The position numbers and the translations under genes were made by a program. 64,000 nt of DNA. It comes from CADEFX01 sp963806735 (GTDB lineage Bacteria > Pseudomonadota > Alphaproteobacteria > Rhizobiales > Hyphomicrobiaceae). Positions within the stretch are counted from its first letter, which is position 1; every line of letters starts with the position of its first letter. Below the pieces are notes generated by a model, which was given only the letters and a program-made list of their open reading frames with translations, did no database searches and was not told where the DNA came from. The stretch covers positions 124,001 to 188,000 of the forward strand of contig CAWEBE010000022.1 of NCBI GenBank assembly GCA_963806735.1, read 5' to 3'. Positions 33,662-42,472 of this stretch are shown one piece after another.

Positions 33662-34762
33662 ATGTCAGCTCAGGCGGGTAATGCGATGGCCAAGGGCAAT
33701 GCTGAAACGGGGCAGCTTCCCACGCACGGCGCGTCGACGCTGCCGAGCGTCGAGGTCAAGAGCTACAACGTCGAGATCGAGGACGAGGACGGCTTCGTCG
33801 GCGACAAGGCCAGCCGCCGTATGTTCTGGGAAATCCTCGACAAGTTGCGCAAGCCGCTGAAGGAGCTGGGCGAGGATCCGCTCGGCGACAAGCCGAGCGA
33901 GGAGATCGGCAAGAAGAGGCTGGCGGCCTTGCTGACCGAGGGCAAGCCGGAAGCCGCCGGTGTCGTACAGAGCGCCATCGAGGACTTCGCCCAGCAACTT
34001 ACGGCCGTGATCCGCCGTTTTCTCAGGCTCAAGGACTGGCGCGATGTGGAGTGTCTGGTCATCGGTGGAGGATTTCGGGCAAGTCGCCTCGGGGAGCTGG
34101 CCATCGGCCGGAGCGCCGTACTGCTCAAGACGGACGGAATTGTCGTCGAGCTCAAGCCCATCCGCGGCGATCCGGACGAGGCGGGTCTGATCGGCGCGGC
34201 CCACCTGCTTCCAGCCTGGATGTTGAAGGGTTACGAAGCCATCCTGGCGGTCGACGTGGGAGGAACGAACATTCGCGCGGGCATCGTGGAGCTCGATCTG
34301 AAGAAGGCGAGCGACCTGTCCAAGGCACGCGTGGCGGAGTTCAAGCTGTGGCGGCATGCCGATGAGGACATCAAGCGAGAGCACGTGGTCGAAGGTCTGG
34401 TGGAGATGCTTCAGAAGCATATCGAGCGCGCCAAGAAGGAGAAGATGCGCCTCGCGCCTGTGATCGGCATCGGGTGCCCGGGGGTTATCCACGAGAATGG
34501 CCTCATCGAGAGGGGAGCACAGAACCTGCCCGGCAACTGGGAAAGCAGCCGCTTCAATCTGCCTGCCTCCCTGCGGCATGAGATTCCCATGATTGGGGAG
34601 CACGAGACGATGGTCGTCATGCACAACGACGCCGTCGTGCAAGGGTTGAGCGAGCTGCCTTTCATGCAGGAGAGAAAGAGCTGGGGCGTGCTAACGATCG
34701 GCACAGGTCTGGGAAACGCCAGCTTCGTCAATCGTCGCAGCACAAAGGCCGGCCAGAAGTGA
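33662..34762 (+). CDS. ROK-family protein with circularly permuted domain order
   Basis: 366 residues from ATG 33662. The GTG at 33593 abuts a terminator and ATG 33686 is an alternative. About residues 135-190 contain CLVIGGGFRASRLGEL and DEAGLIGAAHL, the pattern normally found near the C terminus of ROK sugar kinases. Only after them come the usual N-terminal elements: AVDVGGTNIRAGIVEL (phosphate loop), GIGCPGVI, HNDAVVQGLSE and finally LTIGTGLGN, close to the stop. All ROK elements are there but rotated. The typical zinc CxCGxxGC motif is absent. The substrate is unknown. A ppgK-like ROK gene follows. Confidence 0.75.
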   Translation: MSAQAGNAMAKGNAETGQLPTHGASTLPSVEVKSYNVEIEDEDGFVGDKASRRMFWEILDKLRKPLKELGEDPLGDKPSEEIGKKRLAALLTEGKPEAAGVVQSAIEDFAQQLTAVIRRFLRLKDWRDVECLVIGGGFRASRLGELAIGRSAVLLKTDGIVVELKPIRGDPDEAGLIGAAHLLPAWMLKGYEAILAVDVGGTNIRAGIVELDLKKASDLSKARVAEFKLWRHADEDIKREHVVEGLVEMLQKHIERAKKEKMRLAPVIGIGCPGVIHENGLIERGAQNLPGNWESSRFNLPASLRHEIPMIGEHETMVVMHNDAVVQGLSELPFMQERKSWGVLTIGTGLGNASFVNRRSTKAGQK

Positions 34763-34841
34763 CATAACGGAGTGGCCAATTCTCGCCGGTTTGAATAGTT
34801 GTGGTCGCCCCGGCACGAGGCCGGTTGCCGAGGCTGAGCCA

Positions 34842-35606
34842 ATGAGCACCCAACGAAAAGCCGAGTCGCAGTCAATCGACGTGCCACGGCCCGTTACATT
34901 GTCGATCGATATCGGTGGCACGCACATCAAGGCATCTGTGCTTGATCCGGTGGGCAGCATGATCGCCGAGCGCATCGAGATCGATACACCTTACCCGGCC
35001 GATCCGGCCAATGTGCTGGCGGCGATCGCCGCTTTGGCCAGTGCCCTGCCTGGCTACGATCGGGTCTCGGCTGGCTTTCCCGGCGTCGTGAAGCGCGGCC
35101 ATGTGTTGACCGCACCCAATCTCGGGACCAGGGCATGGCGTAATTTCGATCTTGCCACCGAGCTCGAGCAGCGGCTGCGCGTGCCGGCGCGCGTTCTCAA
35201 CGATGCGGTGGTGCAGGGCCTGGGCGTGGTCGAGGGCTACGACCTGGAATGCGTCCTCACCCTGGGGACGGGCGTGGGGTGCGCGCTCTACCGCAACAGG
35301 CGGTTCATTCTGCCCATGGAATTCGGACAGCATCGGGCGCGAGGGCGGAAAACCTACGATCGGTATCTCGGCAATGCGGCACTGCAGGCCAAGGGCAAGA
35401 AGGCGTGGAACAAGCGCCTGCGCAACACCATCGACGCGCTGTCATCATTGGTGAACTACGACGTGCTCTATATCGGCGGAGGTAACGCGCGCAAAGTCGA
35501 TCTGGATCTGCCCGACAACGTCCGTATCGTCTCCAACACGGCCGGCATCACCGGCGGCGTACGGCTGTGGGATGGGGACATGGACGAGCATTTCGGCAAG
35601 GCGTGA
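34842..35606 (+). CDS. ppgK: ROK-family glucokinase, polyphosphate-glucokinase-like
   Basis: 254 residues from ATG 34842. It has normal ROK order: LSIDIGGTHIKASVLD (phosphate-1), SAGFPGVV, LNDAVVQGLG with the catalytic Asp, and LTLGTGVGCAL, then YIGGGNARK and GITGGVRLW. Length and the GTGVG/IGGGNA pattern fit polyphosphate glucokinases, which phosphorylate glucose with polyphosphate or ATP in the cytoplasm. The donor is inference. It follows the permuted ROK gene by 80 nt. Confidence 0.75.
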   Translation: MSTQRKAESQSIDVPRPVTLSIDIGGTHIKASVLDPVGSMIAERIEIDTPYPADPANVLAAIAALASALPGYDRVSAGFPGVVKRGHVLTAPNLGTRAWRNFDLATELEQRLRVPARVLNDAVVQGLGVVEGYDLECVLTLGTGVGCALYRNRRFILPMEFGQHRARGRKTYDRYLGNAALQAKGKKAWNKRLRNTIDALSSLVNYDVLYIGGGNARKVDLDLPDNVRIVSNTAGITGGVRLWDGDMDEHFGKA

Positions 35607-35630
35607 TGCACGGCGCTCAGACTGCGCCGC

Positions 35631-36800
35631 TCACTTCTCCATCAGCAGGGTGCCGATGCGCTCGATCGCGCGTTTGATGTTCTCGATTGAGTTGGCGTAC
35701 GAGAAGCGGATATAGCCCTCTCCGTGAATGCCGAAGCTGGTGCCGGCTACGGTCGCCACGCCCGCCTTCTCCAGCATGCGGTTCTGCAGCTCCTTGGCGG
35801 AGAGGCCGGTGCCGGTGACGTTCGGGAACGCATAGAACGCGCCGCCGGGATTGACGCACGTGAAGCCGGGAAGCTGGTTGAGCATCGGCACGATGGCGCG
35901 ACGGCGCTCGTCGAAGGCGCGGACCATTTTGACGACATCGTCCTGAGGCCCCTCGAGTGCGGCAATGCCGGCGAACTGGGTCGGCGCATTGACGCACGAA
36001 TGGCTGTTGACGCACAGGCGCGTGGCGGTCTCGGCCAACGATTTGGGCCACACCGAGAAGCCGAGGCGCCAGCCGGTCATGGCGTATGTCTTGGACCAAC
36101 CATCGAGCACGATCAAGCGATCGCGGATCTGCGGATACTTGAGCAGGCTCACGTGCTTGCGGCCGTCGTACAGCATCTGACTGTAGATCTCGTCCCACAG
36201 CACGGCCACGTGTGGGTGCTTCTCCAATCCCGCAACGAGCTTGGCGATCTCGCTCTCGGGAACAGCGCCGCCGGTCGGGTTGCCCGGGCTGTTGAGAATG
36301 ATCAAGCTTGTACGTGGCGTGATCTGGGAGAGAACCTCCTCGGCGCTGAAGGCGAACTCGTTTTTCTCCCTCAATGCAATCGGCACGGCTTTGGCGCCCG
36401 TATAGAGGATCATCGAGCGATAGATGGGGAAGCCGGGATCGGGATACATGATCTCGGTGGCCGGCGTGCCGAACATCAGGATCGAGAAGAACATCGTCGG
36501 CTTGCCGCCGGGCATGATGACGATGTTGCCCGGATCGACCTCCACGCCATGGCGCTTGGCCAGATCGCGCGCCACGGCCTCGCGCAGCGGCAGGATGCCG
36601 TTGGCTGGCGTATAGCCGTGATGGCCGTCGCGTAGGGCCTTGATGGCGGCTTCGACGATGTGGGCCGGTGTTTTGAAGTCCGGCTGGCCGATGCCAAGGT
36701 TGATGATGTCGCGCCCCTGGGCCTGCAGCTCGGCCGCGCGCGCGAGCACCTCGAAGGCAGTCTCGGTGCCCAGTCTCTGAAGGCTTGGCGCCAGCAGCAT
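35631..36800 (-). CDS. PLP-dependent aminotransferase, class I/II
   Basis: 389 residues from ATG 36800, preceded by GGGAGAGAAC. Motifs are INLGIGQPDFKTP at the N terminus, LNSPGNPTGG (cofactor-contacting Asn), a LWDEIYSQML Asp/Tyr, DGWSKTYAMTGWRLGF with the Schiff-base Lys, and the substrate Arg near YIRFSYANS. It resembles alanine/aspartate-type transaminases of Rhizobiales. The exact amino acid cannot be told. It converges on ppgK and is divergent from FetA. Confidence 0.9.
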   Translation of the reverse strand: MLLAPSLQRLGTETAFEVLARAAELQAQGRDIINLGIGQPDFKTPAHIVEAAIKALRDGHHGYTPANGILPLREAVARDLAKRHGVEVDPGNIVIMPGGKPTMFFSILMFGTPATEIMYPDPGFPIYRSMILYTGAKAVPIALREKNEFAFSAEEVLSQITPRTSLIILNSPGNPTGGAVPESEIAKLVAGLEKHPHVAVLWDEIYSQMLYDGRKHVSLLKYPQIRDRLIVLDGWSKTYAMTGWRLGFSVWPKSLAETATRLCVNSHSCVNAPTQFAGIAALEGPQDDVVKMVRAFDERRRAIVPMLNQLPGFTCVNPGGAFYAFPNVTGTGLSAKELQNRMLEKAGVATVAGTSFGIHGEGYIRFSYANSIENIKRAIERIGTLLMEK

Positions 36801-36970
36801 CGTTCTCTCCCACGCGATTTTGCAGGCCCTTATGCCCAAGCCCAGGCCGGAAAGGAAGCGGGTTCGAGAACTAAGGGCGGCGTGCGGTTGTCGGGCCTTG
36901 TGCACCGGGGGTTGCCGGCGGGCTTTGCCGGCCAGCGTCTCCCCTGCTACCTGTGACGAACAAACGGAAC

Positions 36971-37603
36971 ATGAATGCGGAGGGTGCGACCCACGTGTTG
37001 CGCGTGGATAACCTCGTAGTGCGCGGCCTGCCGCCGCTCTCCTTCACGGTGCCGACCGGGGAGTGTCTTGCCGTCGAAGGTCCCTCAGGGGCCGGCAAGA
37101 CGCAACTGCTGCGAGCCATCGCCGATCTGGATGCCGCTAGAGGGTATGTCTTCCTGGAAGGAGCGGAACGAGGGGAGATGAGCGCCACAGCCTGGCGCAA
37201 GCGTGTGCGCTATGTTGCCGCCGAGCCCGCCTGGTGGGCAGAGACCGCCCGTTTGCAGCTCCCGAACATGGAGCGCACTGGGCGGTTGCTGGCGGCGCTG
37301 GGTCTGGATGCGTCGATGCTGGATCGGCTGCTCACCGCTCTGTCTACCGGCGAGCGCCAGCGCCTCGCGTTGGCGCGCGCCTTGGCTGACGAGCCGAGCG
37401 TGCTGCTGCTGGACGAGCCGACGGCGGCGCTGGATCAGGAAGCCGCCGCGCTGGTCGAGGAGCTGATCAAGTTCCAGATGCTGGCCGGGCGCTGCATCCT
37501 GCTCGTCAGTCATGACGCGGGCCAGATCAAGCGGCTTGCACACGCCCGATTGCTGCTCGGGGCCAAGGGCGGTCCCGACGTGCGGTCAGGGGCTGCCGCA
37601 TGA
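36971..37603 (+). CDS. fetA: ABC transporter ATP-binding protein, FetA (YbbL)-like
   Basis: 210 residues from ATG 36971, with a GTG at 36953 as alternative. Walker A is GPSGAGKTQL, the signature LSTGERQRLA, Walker B VLLLDEPTAALD and the H-loop LVSHDAG. Overlap of 4 nt with a FetB-type permease identifies the pair as the iron/metal exporter linked to oxidative-stress resistance in E. coli. The short signature with Thr in place of Gly is common in this family. Confidence 0.85.
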   Translation: MNAEGATHVLRVDNLVVRGLPPLSFTVPTGECLAVEGPSGAGKTQLLRAIADLDAARGYVFLEGAERGEMSATAWRKRVRYVAAEPAWWAETARLQLPNMERTGRLLAALGLDASMLDRLLTALSTGERQRLALARALADEPSVLLLDEPTAALDQEAAALVEELIKFQMLAGRCILLVSHDAGQIKRLAHARLLLGAKGGPDVRSGAAA

Positions 37604-38409
37604 GCTACGTCCCGCTGCACTGGCCGGACCTTGTCCTGGCTGCTCTGCTCCTGCTGGTCAATGGGCTCCTGTCGGTGGCCTTTCGTCTGGGTCTGGAGCG
37701 CACGCTGGCCATCGCAGCGGTGCGCATGGTCGTGCAGCTGGGACTGATCGGCTTTGTTCTGAAGCTGCTGTTTGTACAAACCTCCGTGGTCTGGGTGATG
37801 CTGGCCGCGCTCGTCATGGCTGGTGTGGCGGGCCACGAGGTGTGGGTGCGCCAGTCGAGCCGCGTGGGGCTGTGGTCGACGCTGGCGCTCGGCACCGGCA
37901 CGCTGCTGTTCGTGAGCGTCGCCACCAGCGTCTATGTTCTGGTGTTGGTCATGGGGCTGGCGCCTTGGTGGACACCGCGCTTCTTCATTCCGATCCTCGG
38001 CATGATCCTCGGCAACGCGCTGACCGGCGTAGCGCTCGCATTGGAGACGCTGACGGAGGGCGCGAAACTGGAACGCGCGGGCATTGAGGCGCGGCTCGCC
38101 CAAGGTGAGGGCCGTTATGCAGCGTTCGAGCGCCCGCTGCGCCGGACGCTGCGGACGGCCATGATGCCTATGATCAACGCCATGGCCGTGTCCGGCATCG
38201 TGTCCCTGCCAGGCATGATGACGGGACAAATTCTCTCCGGCGTCGATCCGGCAGAGGCGGCCAAGTATCAGGTCGCCATCATGTTCGGGATCGCCAGTGC
38301 GACAGCGCTGTCTGCCCTGATCGCGGCGCTCGGCGGAGTGTGGCTGCTGACCGACAACCGCCATCGGCTGCGGCTCGACCGCATCAGACCGACGCCCAAT
38401 CCCGTGTGA
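37600..38409 (+). CDS. fetB: FetB (YbbM, UPF0014)-like metal export permease
   Basis: 269 residues with seven hydrophobic helices. UPF0014 features include the AAVRMVVQLGLIGFVLKLLF segment, the TPRFFIPILGMILGNALTG motif, and the MMPMINAMAVSGIVSLPGMMTGQIL signature. It starts 4 nt inside the ATPase gene. The pair is proposed to expel iron or other divalent metals across the inner membrane. Confidence 0.9.
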   Translation: MSYVPLHWPDLVLAALLLLVNGLLSVAFRLGLERTLAIAAVRMVVQLGLIGFVLKLLFVQTSVVWVMLAALVMAGVAGHEVWVRQSSRVGLWSTLALGTGTLLFVSVATSVYVLVLVMGLAPWWTPRFFIPILGMILGNALTGVALALETLTEGAKLERAGIEARLAQGEGRYAAFERPLRRTLRTAMMPMINAMAVSGIVSLPGMMTGQILSGVDPAEAAKYQVAIMFGIASATALSALIAALGGVWLLTDNRHRLRLDRIRPTPNPV

Positions 38410-38418
38410 TGCTGCGCC

Positions 38419-38823
38419 CTATTGCGCAGCGGCGGGCTTGGGCGCTTTTTTGAGCGCAGGCGTGGCCTTGTCCGCCTTGCTGGTTCCGATCGACGCTGTG
38501 GTGGCTGAGCTCGTGGCCCCACCGCCGTCCGGCCAGCACACGGTCGCCTCAGCCTTGCAGGTGTGCTCGTCGAAGACGATGAAGTCGAGGAATAGCTCGC
38601 AGCTCACGTCCTTCTTGCCGATCGTGTATTTGCCGATGTTGCGCTGCTTGGCCCAGTCGGCGATGTGCTTGTCGAGCAGCTCCTTGGCGTCCTTGATCGG
38701 CCCATCCTTGCCATAGTCGTTCACGGAAAAGGCAAGGCGGGTGCACTTGGCCTCTACCGTGCTGGCCATCAGGCCGAGGGCAAGAACGGCAGCGACAGGT
38801 GCGCTCAGGCGCAGACGCAGCAT
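38419..38823 (-). CDS. Secreted hypothetical protein
   Basis: 134 residues with a signal peptide (LSAPVAAVLALGLMASTVEA), then a mature part with four Cys (KCTRLAF, SCELFLDF, HTCKAEATVCW) and a Thr/Lys/Pro-rich low-complexity C-terminal tail of about 35 residues. I do not recognise the family. Its 3' end lies 9 nt from fetB's, so the two genes converge. Confidence 0.7.
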   Translation of the reverse strand: MLRLRLSAPVAAVLALGLMASTVEAKCTRLAFSVNDYGKDGPIKDAKELLDKHIADWAKQRNIGKYTIGKKDVSCELFLDFIVFDEHTCKAEATVCWPDGGGATSSATTASIGTSKADKATPALKKAPKPAAAQ

Positions 38824-38946
38824 GACGACCCCCGTATGTCGAGTTTCAATTCATGCTCGCTATAGCGAGGCGGTCTGCCACCGGCTAGCGCAAAGCGCGG
38901 ACTTGCCAACAGGTTTGATGCGGCTGTGGCCAGAAGGTTGCGGGTT

Positions 38947-39306
38947 TCACTGCATGTACGGCGCCTCGCCGCCGTTGCGAGTGATGGCCGAGTCGAAGAA
39001 GAAGCCGTGATCGAACGGGCCGCCAGGCGACTGCCGCTCCCTCAAAGTATCATGGTAGAGGAGGGTGCCGCCATACAGCGTGCGCGAGCTGCCGTAGGTG
39101 TTGATGGAGTCAGTGTAGGAATATGAGTAGCCACCGCGGCGGGCCACGTAGCCCCTGACCTGCGGCTTTACCCCGCGACGCCGATAGTAGGCGGACTTCG
39201 GATGCTCGCTCATGCCGTCTCTGCGATCGTGAGCCACGGCATCGGATGTCGCCGAGCCGAGGAGCGCTGCCCCGATCACCGTTCCCAGCAAGAGTGCACG
39301 TTTCAT
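38947..39306 (-). CDS. Secreted Arg/Tyr/Gly-rich hypothetical protein
   Basis: 119 residues from ATG 39306, with a signal peptide (KRALLLGTVIGAALLGSA). The mature protein is rich in Arg, Tyr, Ser and Gly (SAYYRRRGVKPQVRGY, then GGYSYSYTDSIN) and ends in a GGPFDHGFFFDS-type tail. Short proteins of this composition are common and of unknown role in Hyphomicrobiales envelopes. 38824-38946 and 39307-39528 show no further gene. Confidence 0.6.
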   Translation of the reverse strand: MKRALLLGTVIGAALLGSATSDAVAHDRRDGMSEHPKSAYYRRRGVKPQVRGYVARRGGYSYSYTDSINTYGSSRTLYGGTLLYHDTLRERQSPGGPFDHGFFFDSAITRNGGEAPYMQ

Positions 39307-39528
39307 GGCTGACGACCCCGACGATGCCAAGTGACCTAGCTGTCATCATAACGCAAGCGATGAACAAATTCCTCAAGAGAACTGGCGCGGGGTGCCATAA
39401 GTTCCTGCTGTCTCTGAACGGCCACGGTTAATGCAGCTCGGCGTCACAGTCATGCCTGTAGGCGGATATCCACGGATATTATCCGGTGCATCCTAGCCGG
39501 CAGAGGCAGACATGGGGGGGACCATGCC

Positions 39529-39819
39529 ATGGACTTCACGACCCTACTTATTCAGCTCATTAGTGGGGTTGCCGGGAGCGGCATTGTGGCCTCGGGCCCG
39601 AAGCACCTAAGCCTCGGGGGGGTGGGCAATGTTCTGGTGGGACTGGTCGGGGGCGGCCTCGGCGGGCAAATTCTGAGCAGCGCACTCGGCACGGCTCGCA
39701 TGACGGCCAGCACCGGCTTGGATCCCGGCATCATCGTCAGCGAGATTGCCGGCGGCGGCATGGGCGGTGCCGTGATGCTGGTGATTGTCGGCATGTTGCA
39801 GCGCGCGCTTGCCAACTAG
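39529..39819 (+). CDS. Small Gly-rich membrane protein
   Basis: 96 residues with three hydrophobic, glycine-rich segments (LIQLISGVAGSGIVASG, VLVGLVGGGLGGQIL, GGGMGGAVMLVIVGML). Tightly packed glycine-zipper helices resemble small channel-like or transglycosylase-associated membrane proteins. The stop codon lies inside the large inverted repeat that follows, so the repeat element inserted at, or forms, its 3' end. Confidence 0.6.
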   Translation: MDFTTLLIQLISGVAGSGIVASGPKHLSLGGVGNVLVGLVGGGLGGQILSSALGTARMTASTGLDPGIIVSEIAGGGMGGAVMLVIVGMLQRALAN

Positions 39820-39890
39820 TGTCCCGATCGCGAAGTTCGTCAGCATTTACCGCGGCCGCAGAGCGAACTTCGCGATCGAAAGGACACTAG
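39816..39890. repeat. Large inverted repeat 1 (hairpin)
   Basis: Left arm CTAGTGTCC plus a 15-nt block (39816-39839) pairs with 39864-39878 and 39882-39890, giving 24 bp with a 3-nt bulge and a 24-nt loop. It overlaps the stop codon of the preceding gene. Core motif GCGAAGTTCG is shared with repeat 2. It looks like a REP/MITE-type palindrome. Confidence 0.85.
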
Positions 39891-39903
39891 CAAATTTATG
39901 ATT

Positions 39904-39981
39904 CTAGTGTGGTTCAGGTTCCGAAGTTCGCCAACAAGCCCAGCCGCGAGAAGCGGGCGAACTTCGGAACCACCACACTAG
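39904..39981. repeat. Large inverted repeat 2 (hairpin)
   Basis: CTAGTGTGGT and GTTCCGAAGTTCGC (39904-39931) pair with 39957-39981 around a 25-nt loop. It begins 13 nt after repeat 1 and shares the CTAGTGT ends and GAAGTTCG core, but has a different stem sequence. So the two are related but not copies. Confidence 0.85.
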
Positions 39982-40124
39982 CGTCGGGCTGCATTCGGGC
40001 CTGCGCGCGCGCCAATGACAAGACCGCCCTGCAAGAACAGGGCGCTCTTGGAAGTTACGCTGCTTCTTTTTCCATTGTCCCTTGCGCGCCCTCGACTTCC
40101 TTGCGCGCCTCCGGCGCGACGCCG

Positions 40125-40382
40125 CTATTTGCAGGCGCGGCTCTGGGCCTTGCAGACGGAAAGAACGAGCTCGTATTTGCAGCTCGTGCTCACCTTGCCG
40201 GCGGCCTTGCCGCCCCAACCGGTGATCGAGTTGTTGAGTGCCGCTTTCGCGAGCTCCGTAGCCAGCTCGTGCGTGACGCCCGTGCCCTCACCCGAGGCCT
40301 TGATGCATTTCTTGGCCTCCGCCGCGGTTGTAAACCCTGCGATGGCGATGGCGGCGAGCGCGCCGCAAACAACGGTTCTCAT
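40125..40382 (-). CDS. Small secreted Lys/Cys-containing protein
   Basis: 85 residues from ATG 40382 with a signal peptide (RTVVCGALAAIAIAGFTTAAEA). The mature domain has four Cys (KKCIKASG, STSCKYEL, SVCKAQ, SRACK) and an ELATELAKAAL helix. Similar small proteins with WGGKAAGKV-type middles are hypothetical in Rhizobiales. An AGGAAGGACC-type site precedes the start. Confidence 0.65.
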   Translation of the reverse strand: MRTVVCGALAAIAIAGFTTAAEAKKCIKASGEGTGVTHELATELAKAALNNSITGWGGKAAGKVSTSCKYELVLSVCKAQSRACK

Positions 40383-40585
40383 GTGGTCCTTCCTTCCCCA
40401 AATGACGCCCATCAGGCGCCGTGCGCGGTCCGGCCCGGCGAAACCGCAGCCGGCCACGCACGTCCTCCCGGAAGGAAGGACAGCGCCCGAGACTAAGTTG
40501 CCCGAGATCACTGTCCCTGCACAGAGTTACGCTGGCGCGCGTCGTGATTTAGCCGATCGATCGTGTCGTGGGCACCACGCGGAGG

Positions 40586-40801
40586 TCAATCCGCAGCTTG
40601 CAAATTGATCGCTTTCGGCCCTTTTCCGCGCTTGTCCGGTTCCGTCTCGAACGAAACGCGCATGCCCTCATCGAGAGTGCCGATACCCGATCGCTCGACC
40701 GCCGTGACATGAACGAACACGTCCTTGCCGCCCTGGTCCGGAGTGATGAATCCAAAGCCCTTCGTCTGGTTGAAGAACTTGACCGTCCCGGTCTGCCGCA
40801 T
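40586..40801 (-). CDS. Cold-shock-domain protein (CspA family)
   Basis: 71 residues, the standard length. RNP1 (KGFGFITP) and RNP2 (VFVHVTAV) motifs and the TGTVKFFNQTKGFG start are intact. It is an RNA chaperone binding single-stranded RNA in the cytoplasm, often induced by cold or stationary phase. The 266 nt upstream to 41067 hold no gene and may contain the long 5' leader typical of the family. Confidence 0.95.
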   Translation of the reverse strand: MRQTGTVKFFNQTKGFGFITPDQGGKDVFVHVTAVERSGIGTLDEGMRVSFETEPDKRGKGPKAINLQAAD

Positions 40802-41067
40802 GCGAGGTCTCCTCTATCCCCGATAGCGCTGTAACTGGCTCCGGTCCCGCGAGCCGAAGCCGGCGCTAAGGCAGTCTCTCTTTTTTCGGGGAAGTTGAGG
40901 TGCGCGGCACACACATATCGAGGCAAGCGCACTGTTCGCTCATTACTCTCCGCCGGGTCCGATGGACCGCCCGAGCCACGCGAAGTATCTTTGAAGCTCG
41001 ACACGACCGCAAGGCAAAATCACGCTCTGTTGAAGTGTCGACAATCTGACAGCGTGGTCTGCACGAG

Positions 41068-41922
41068 TCATCGTGCGCCGAGATGTGTGACAGTGCCGGA
41101 CGCGCCGTGTGCTTGCGTAAGACGCTCGGCGAGGAACGGCAGCAGTGTATCGAGCTTGGCGTGCAGCGTGTGCGGCGGGTTGATCGCGAGGAGTCCGCAT
41201 CCATTGAGCGTGTTCGGATCGCGCGGCGCGCGGACGAGAAGTTCCACCGACAGGGCGCGCGGGAACTCGTTAGCGACAGCTTTGCGGAAGGCGGCGATCT
41301 TTTTTGTATCTTTGATCGGATACCAGACCAGATACGTGCCGGTGGCGAAGCGGCGTGTCGCCTCGCGCAGGCCCTGCATCAGTTGCTCTAGCTCGTCGCG
41401 CTGCTCGAATGGTGGATCGATCAGGATCAAGCCACGCCGCTCGCGCGGCGGCAGCAGGGACTTGAGGGCGATCCAGGCGTCGAGCTGGAGGATCTTAGCG
41501 CGCCGGTCGCGGTGCAGCGCTGCCACTAGAGACGTGGCGTCATCTGGATGCAGCTCGTTGCCGATCAGCCGGTCCTGCCGGCGCATCAGCGCCAACGCAA
41601 GACGTGGTGAGCCCGGATACGTGACAAGCATACCGCCAGCATTGAGGTCTCGCACGGCGCTAAGATAAGGATCGAGCAGGGCGGCAACGGGCGTTGGGAG
41701 CGACGGCGCGTCGTCGCCCAGCAGCCGTCCGATGCCGTCGCGCCATTCGCCTGTCTTGCCCGCCTCGACGCCGCCGAGGTCATACAGCCCGGCGCCGGCA
41801 TGGGTGTCGATGACGCGGAACGGCGCGTCCTTGAGCTTCAAATGTGCAATAACGAGCGCCAGGACAGAGTGCTTCAGCACGTCCGCGAAATTGCCCGCGT
41901 GGTAGGCGTGACGGTAATTCAT
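41068..41922 (-). CDS. rlmJ: 23S rRNA (adenine2030-N6)-methyltransferase
   Basis: 284 residues. MNYRHAYHAGNFADVLKH is the RlmJ N terminus, followed by an SAM-binding TYPGSPRLA region and the catalytic DPPFEQ motif of N6-adenine methylases (LILIDPPFEQRDEL). It modifies A2030 of 23S rRNA. It is followed downstream by no co-directional gene before cspA, and it lies next to the receiver/ChpT pair. Confidence 0.93.
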   Translation of the reverse strand: MNYRHAYHAGNFADVLKHSVLALVIAHLKLKDAPFRVIDTHAGAGLYDLGGVEAGKTGEWRDGIGRLLGDDAPSLPTPVAALLDPYLSAVRDLNAGGMLVTYPGSPRLALALMRRQDRLIGNELHPDDATSLVAALHRDRRAKILQLDAWIALKSLLPPRERRGLILIDPPFEQRDELEQLMQGLREATRRFATGTYLVWYPIKDTKKIAAFRKAVANEFPRALSVELLVRAPRDPNTLNGCGLLAINPPHTLHAKLDTLLPFLAERLTQAHGASGTVTHLGAR

Positions 41923-41991
41923 CGCCGAGGTCTTACGAACTTGCGCCTAGGGATGCTGGTAGTCAGGCGTATTGCGCGGCGAGCGCCCACA

Positions 41992-42357
41992 TCACGCCAG
42001 ACCGGCCTGCGCGATCTTAGCCGCCAGCTCCTCGCGGCTGTAGGGTTTCAGCAGGATGTCGTGGGCGCCGGCCGACAAGGCGCGTGCAATATCCTCAGGA
42101 TCGTTCTCGGTCGTACAGTAAAGAATAAAGGGTTGGCTGTCGTGGGTAGAGCCCCGCAGCGCGCCGAGAAAGTCAATGCCGGTCATATCCGGCATCAGCC
42201 AGTCGAGCAGGATGGCGTCGGGCCACTCGGCTTGACAGCGATCGATGCCCGCTTGTCCGGTTTCAGCCTCGCTGACCTCGAGATTCATGGTTTCGAGGAT
42301 GTGGCGTGCGATCTTGCGAATGATATCGGAGTCGTCGACGACGAGGCAGCGCTTCAT
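41992..42357 (-). CDS. Single-domain response regulator (CheY/DivK-like)
   Basis: 121 residues, receiver only: VVDDSDIIRK acidic pair, phospho-acceptor Asp in AILLDWLMPDM, Thr in YCTTEND and Lys in ILLKPYSREE. With no output domain it must act by protein contacts. It lies 115 nt downstream of chpT on the same strand, so it is a good candidate partner in the ChpT-CtrA/CpdR phosphorelay (inference from context). Confidence 0.88.
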   Translation of the reverse strand: MKRCLVVDDSDIIRKIARHILETMNLEVSEAETGQAGIDRCQAEWPDAILLDWLMPDMTGIDFLGALRGSTHDSQPFILYCTTENDPEDIARALSAGAHDILLKPYSREELAAKIAQAGLA

Positions 42358-42472
42358 GCGAGACCTGCAATCTCATGGGCCGGAGAGCATCGCAATCGAA
42401 GCCTCTAGTCTCTACGCGAAACGTAAATGAATTCCCGGGGCACCCGGTTCCAGCTTCACTGCTGCAGCAAGA

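Noticed and set aside
35617..36813. 398-residue minus-strand open frame
   Set aside because: It overlaps the aminotransferase in another frame on the same strand. Only the 35631-36800 frame contains the PLP-binding lysine motif.
40019..40050. Small CGCCCTG/CAGGGCG hairpin as a terminator
   Set aside because: The stem is only 7 bp and no T-run follows on either strand, so it was left out as a feature.
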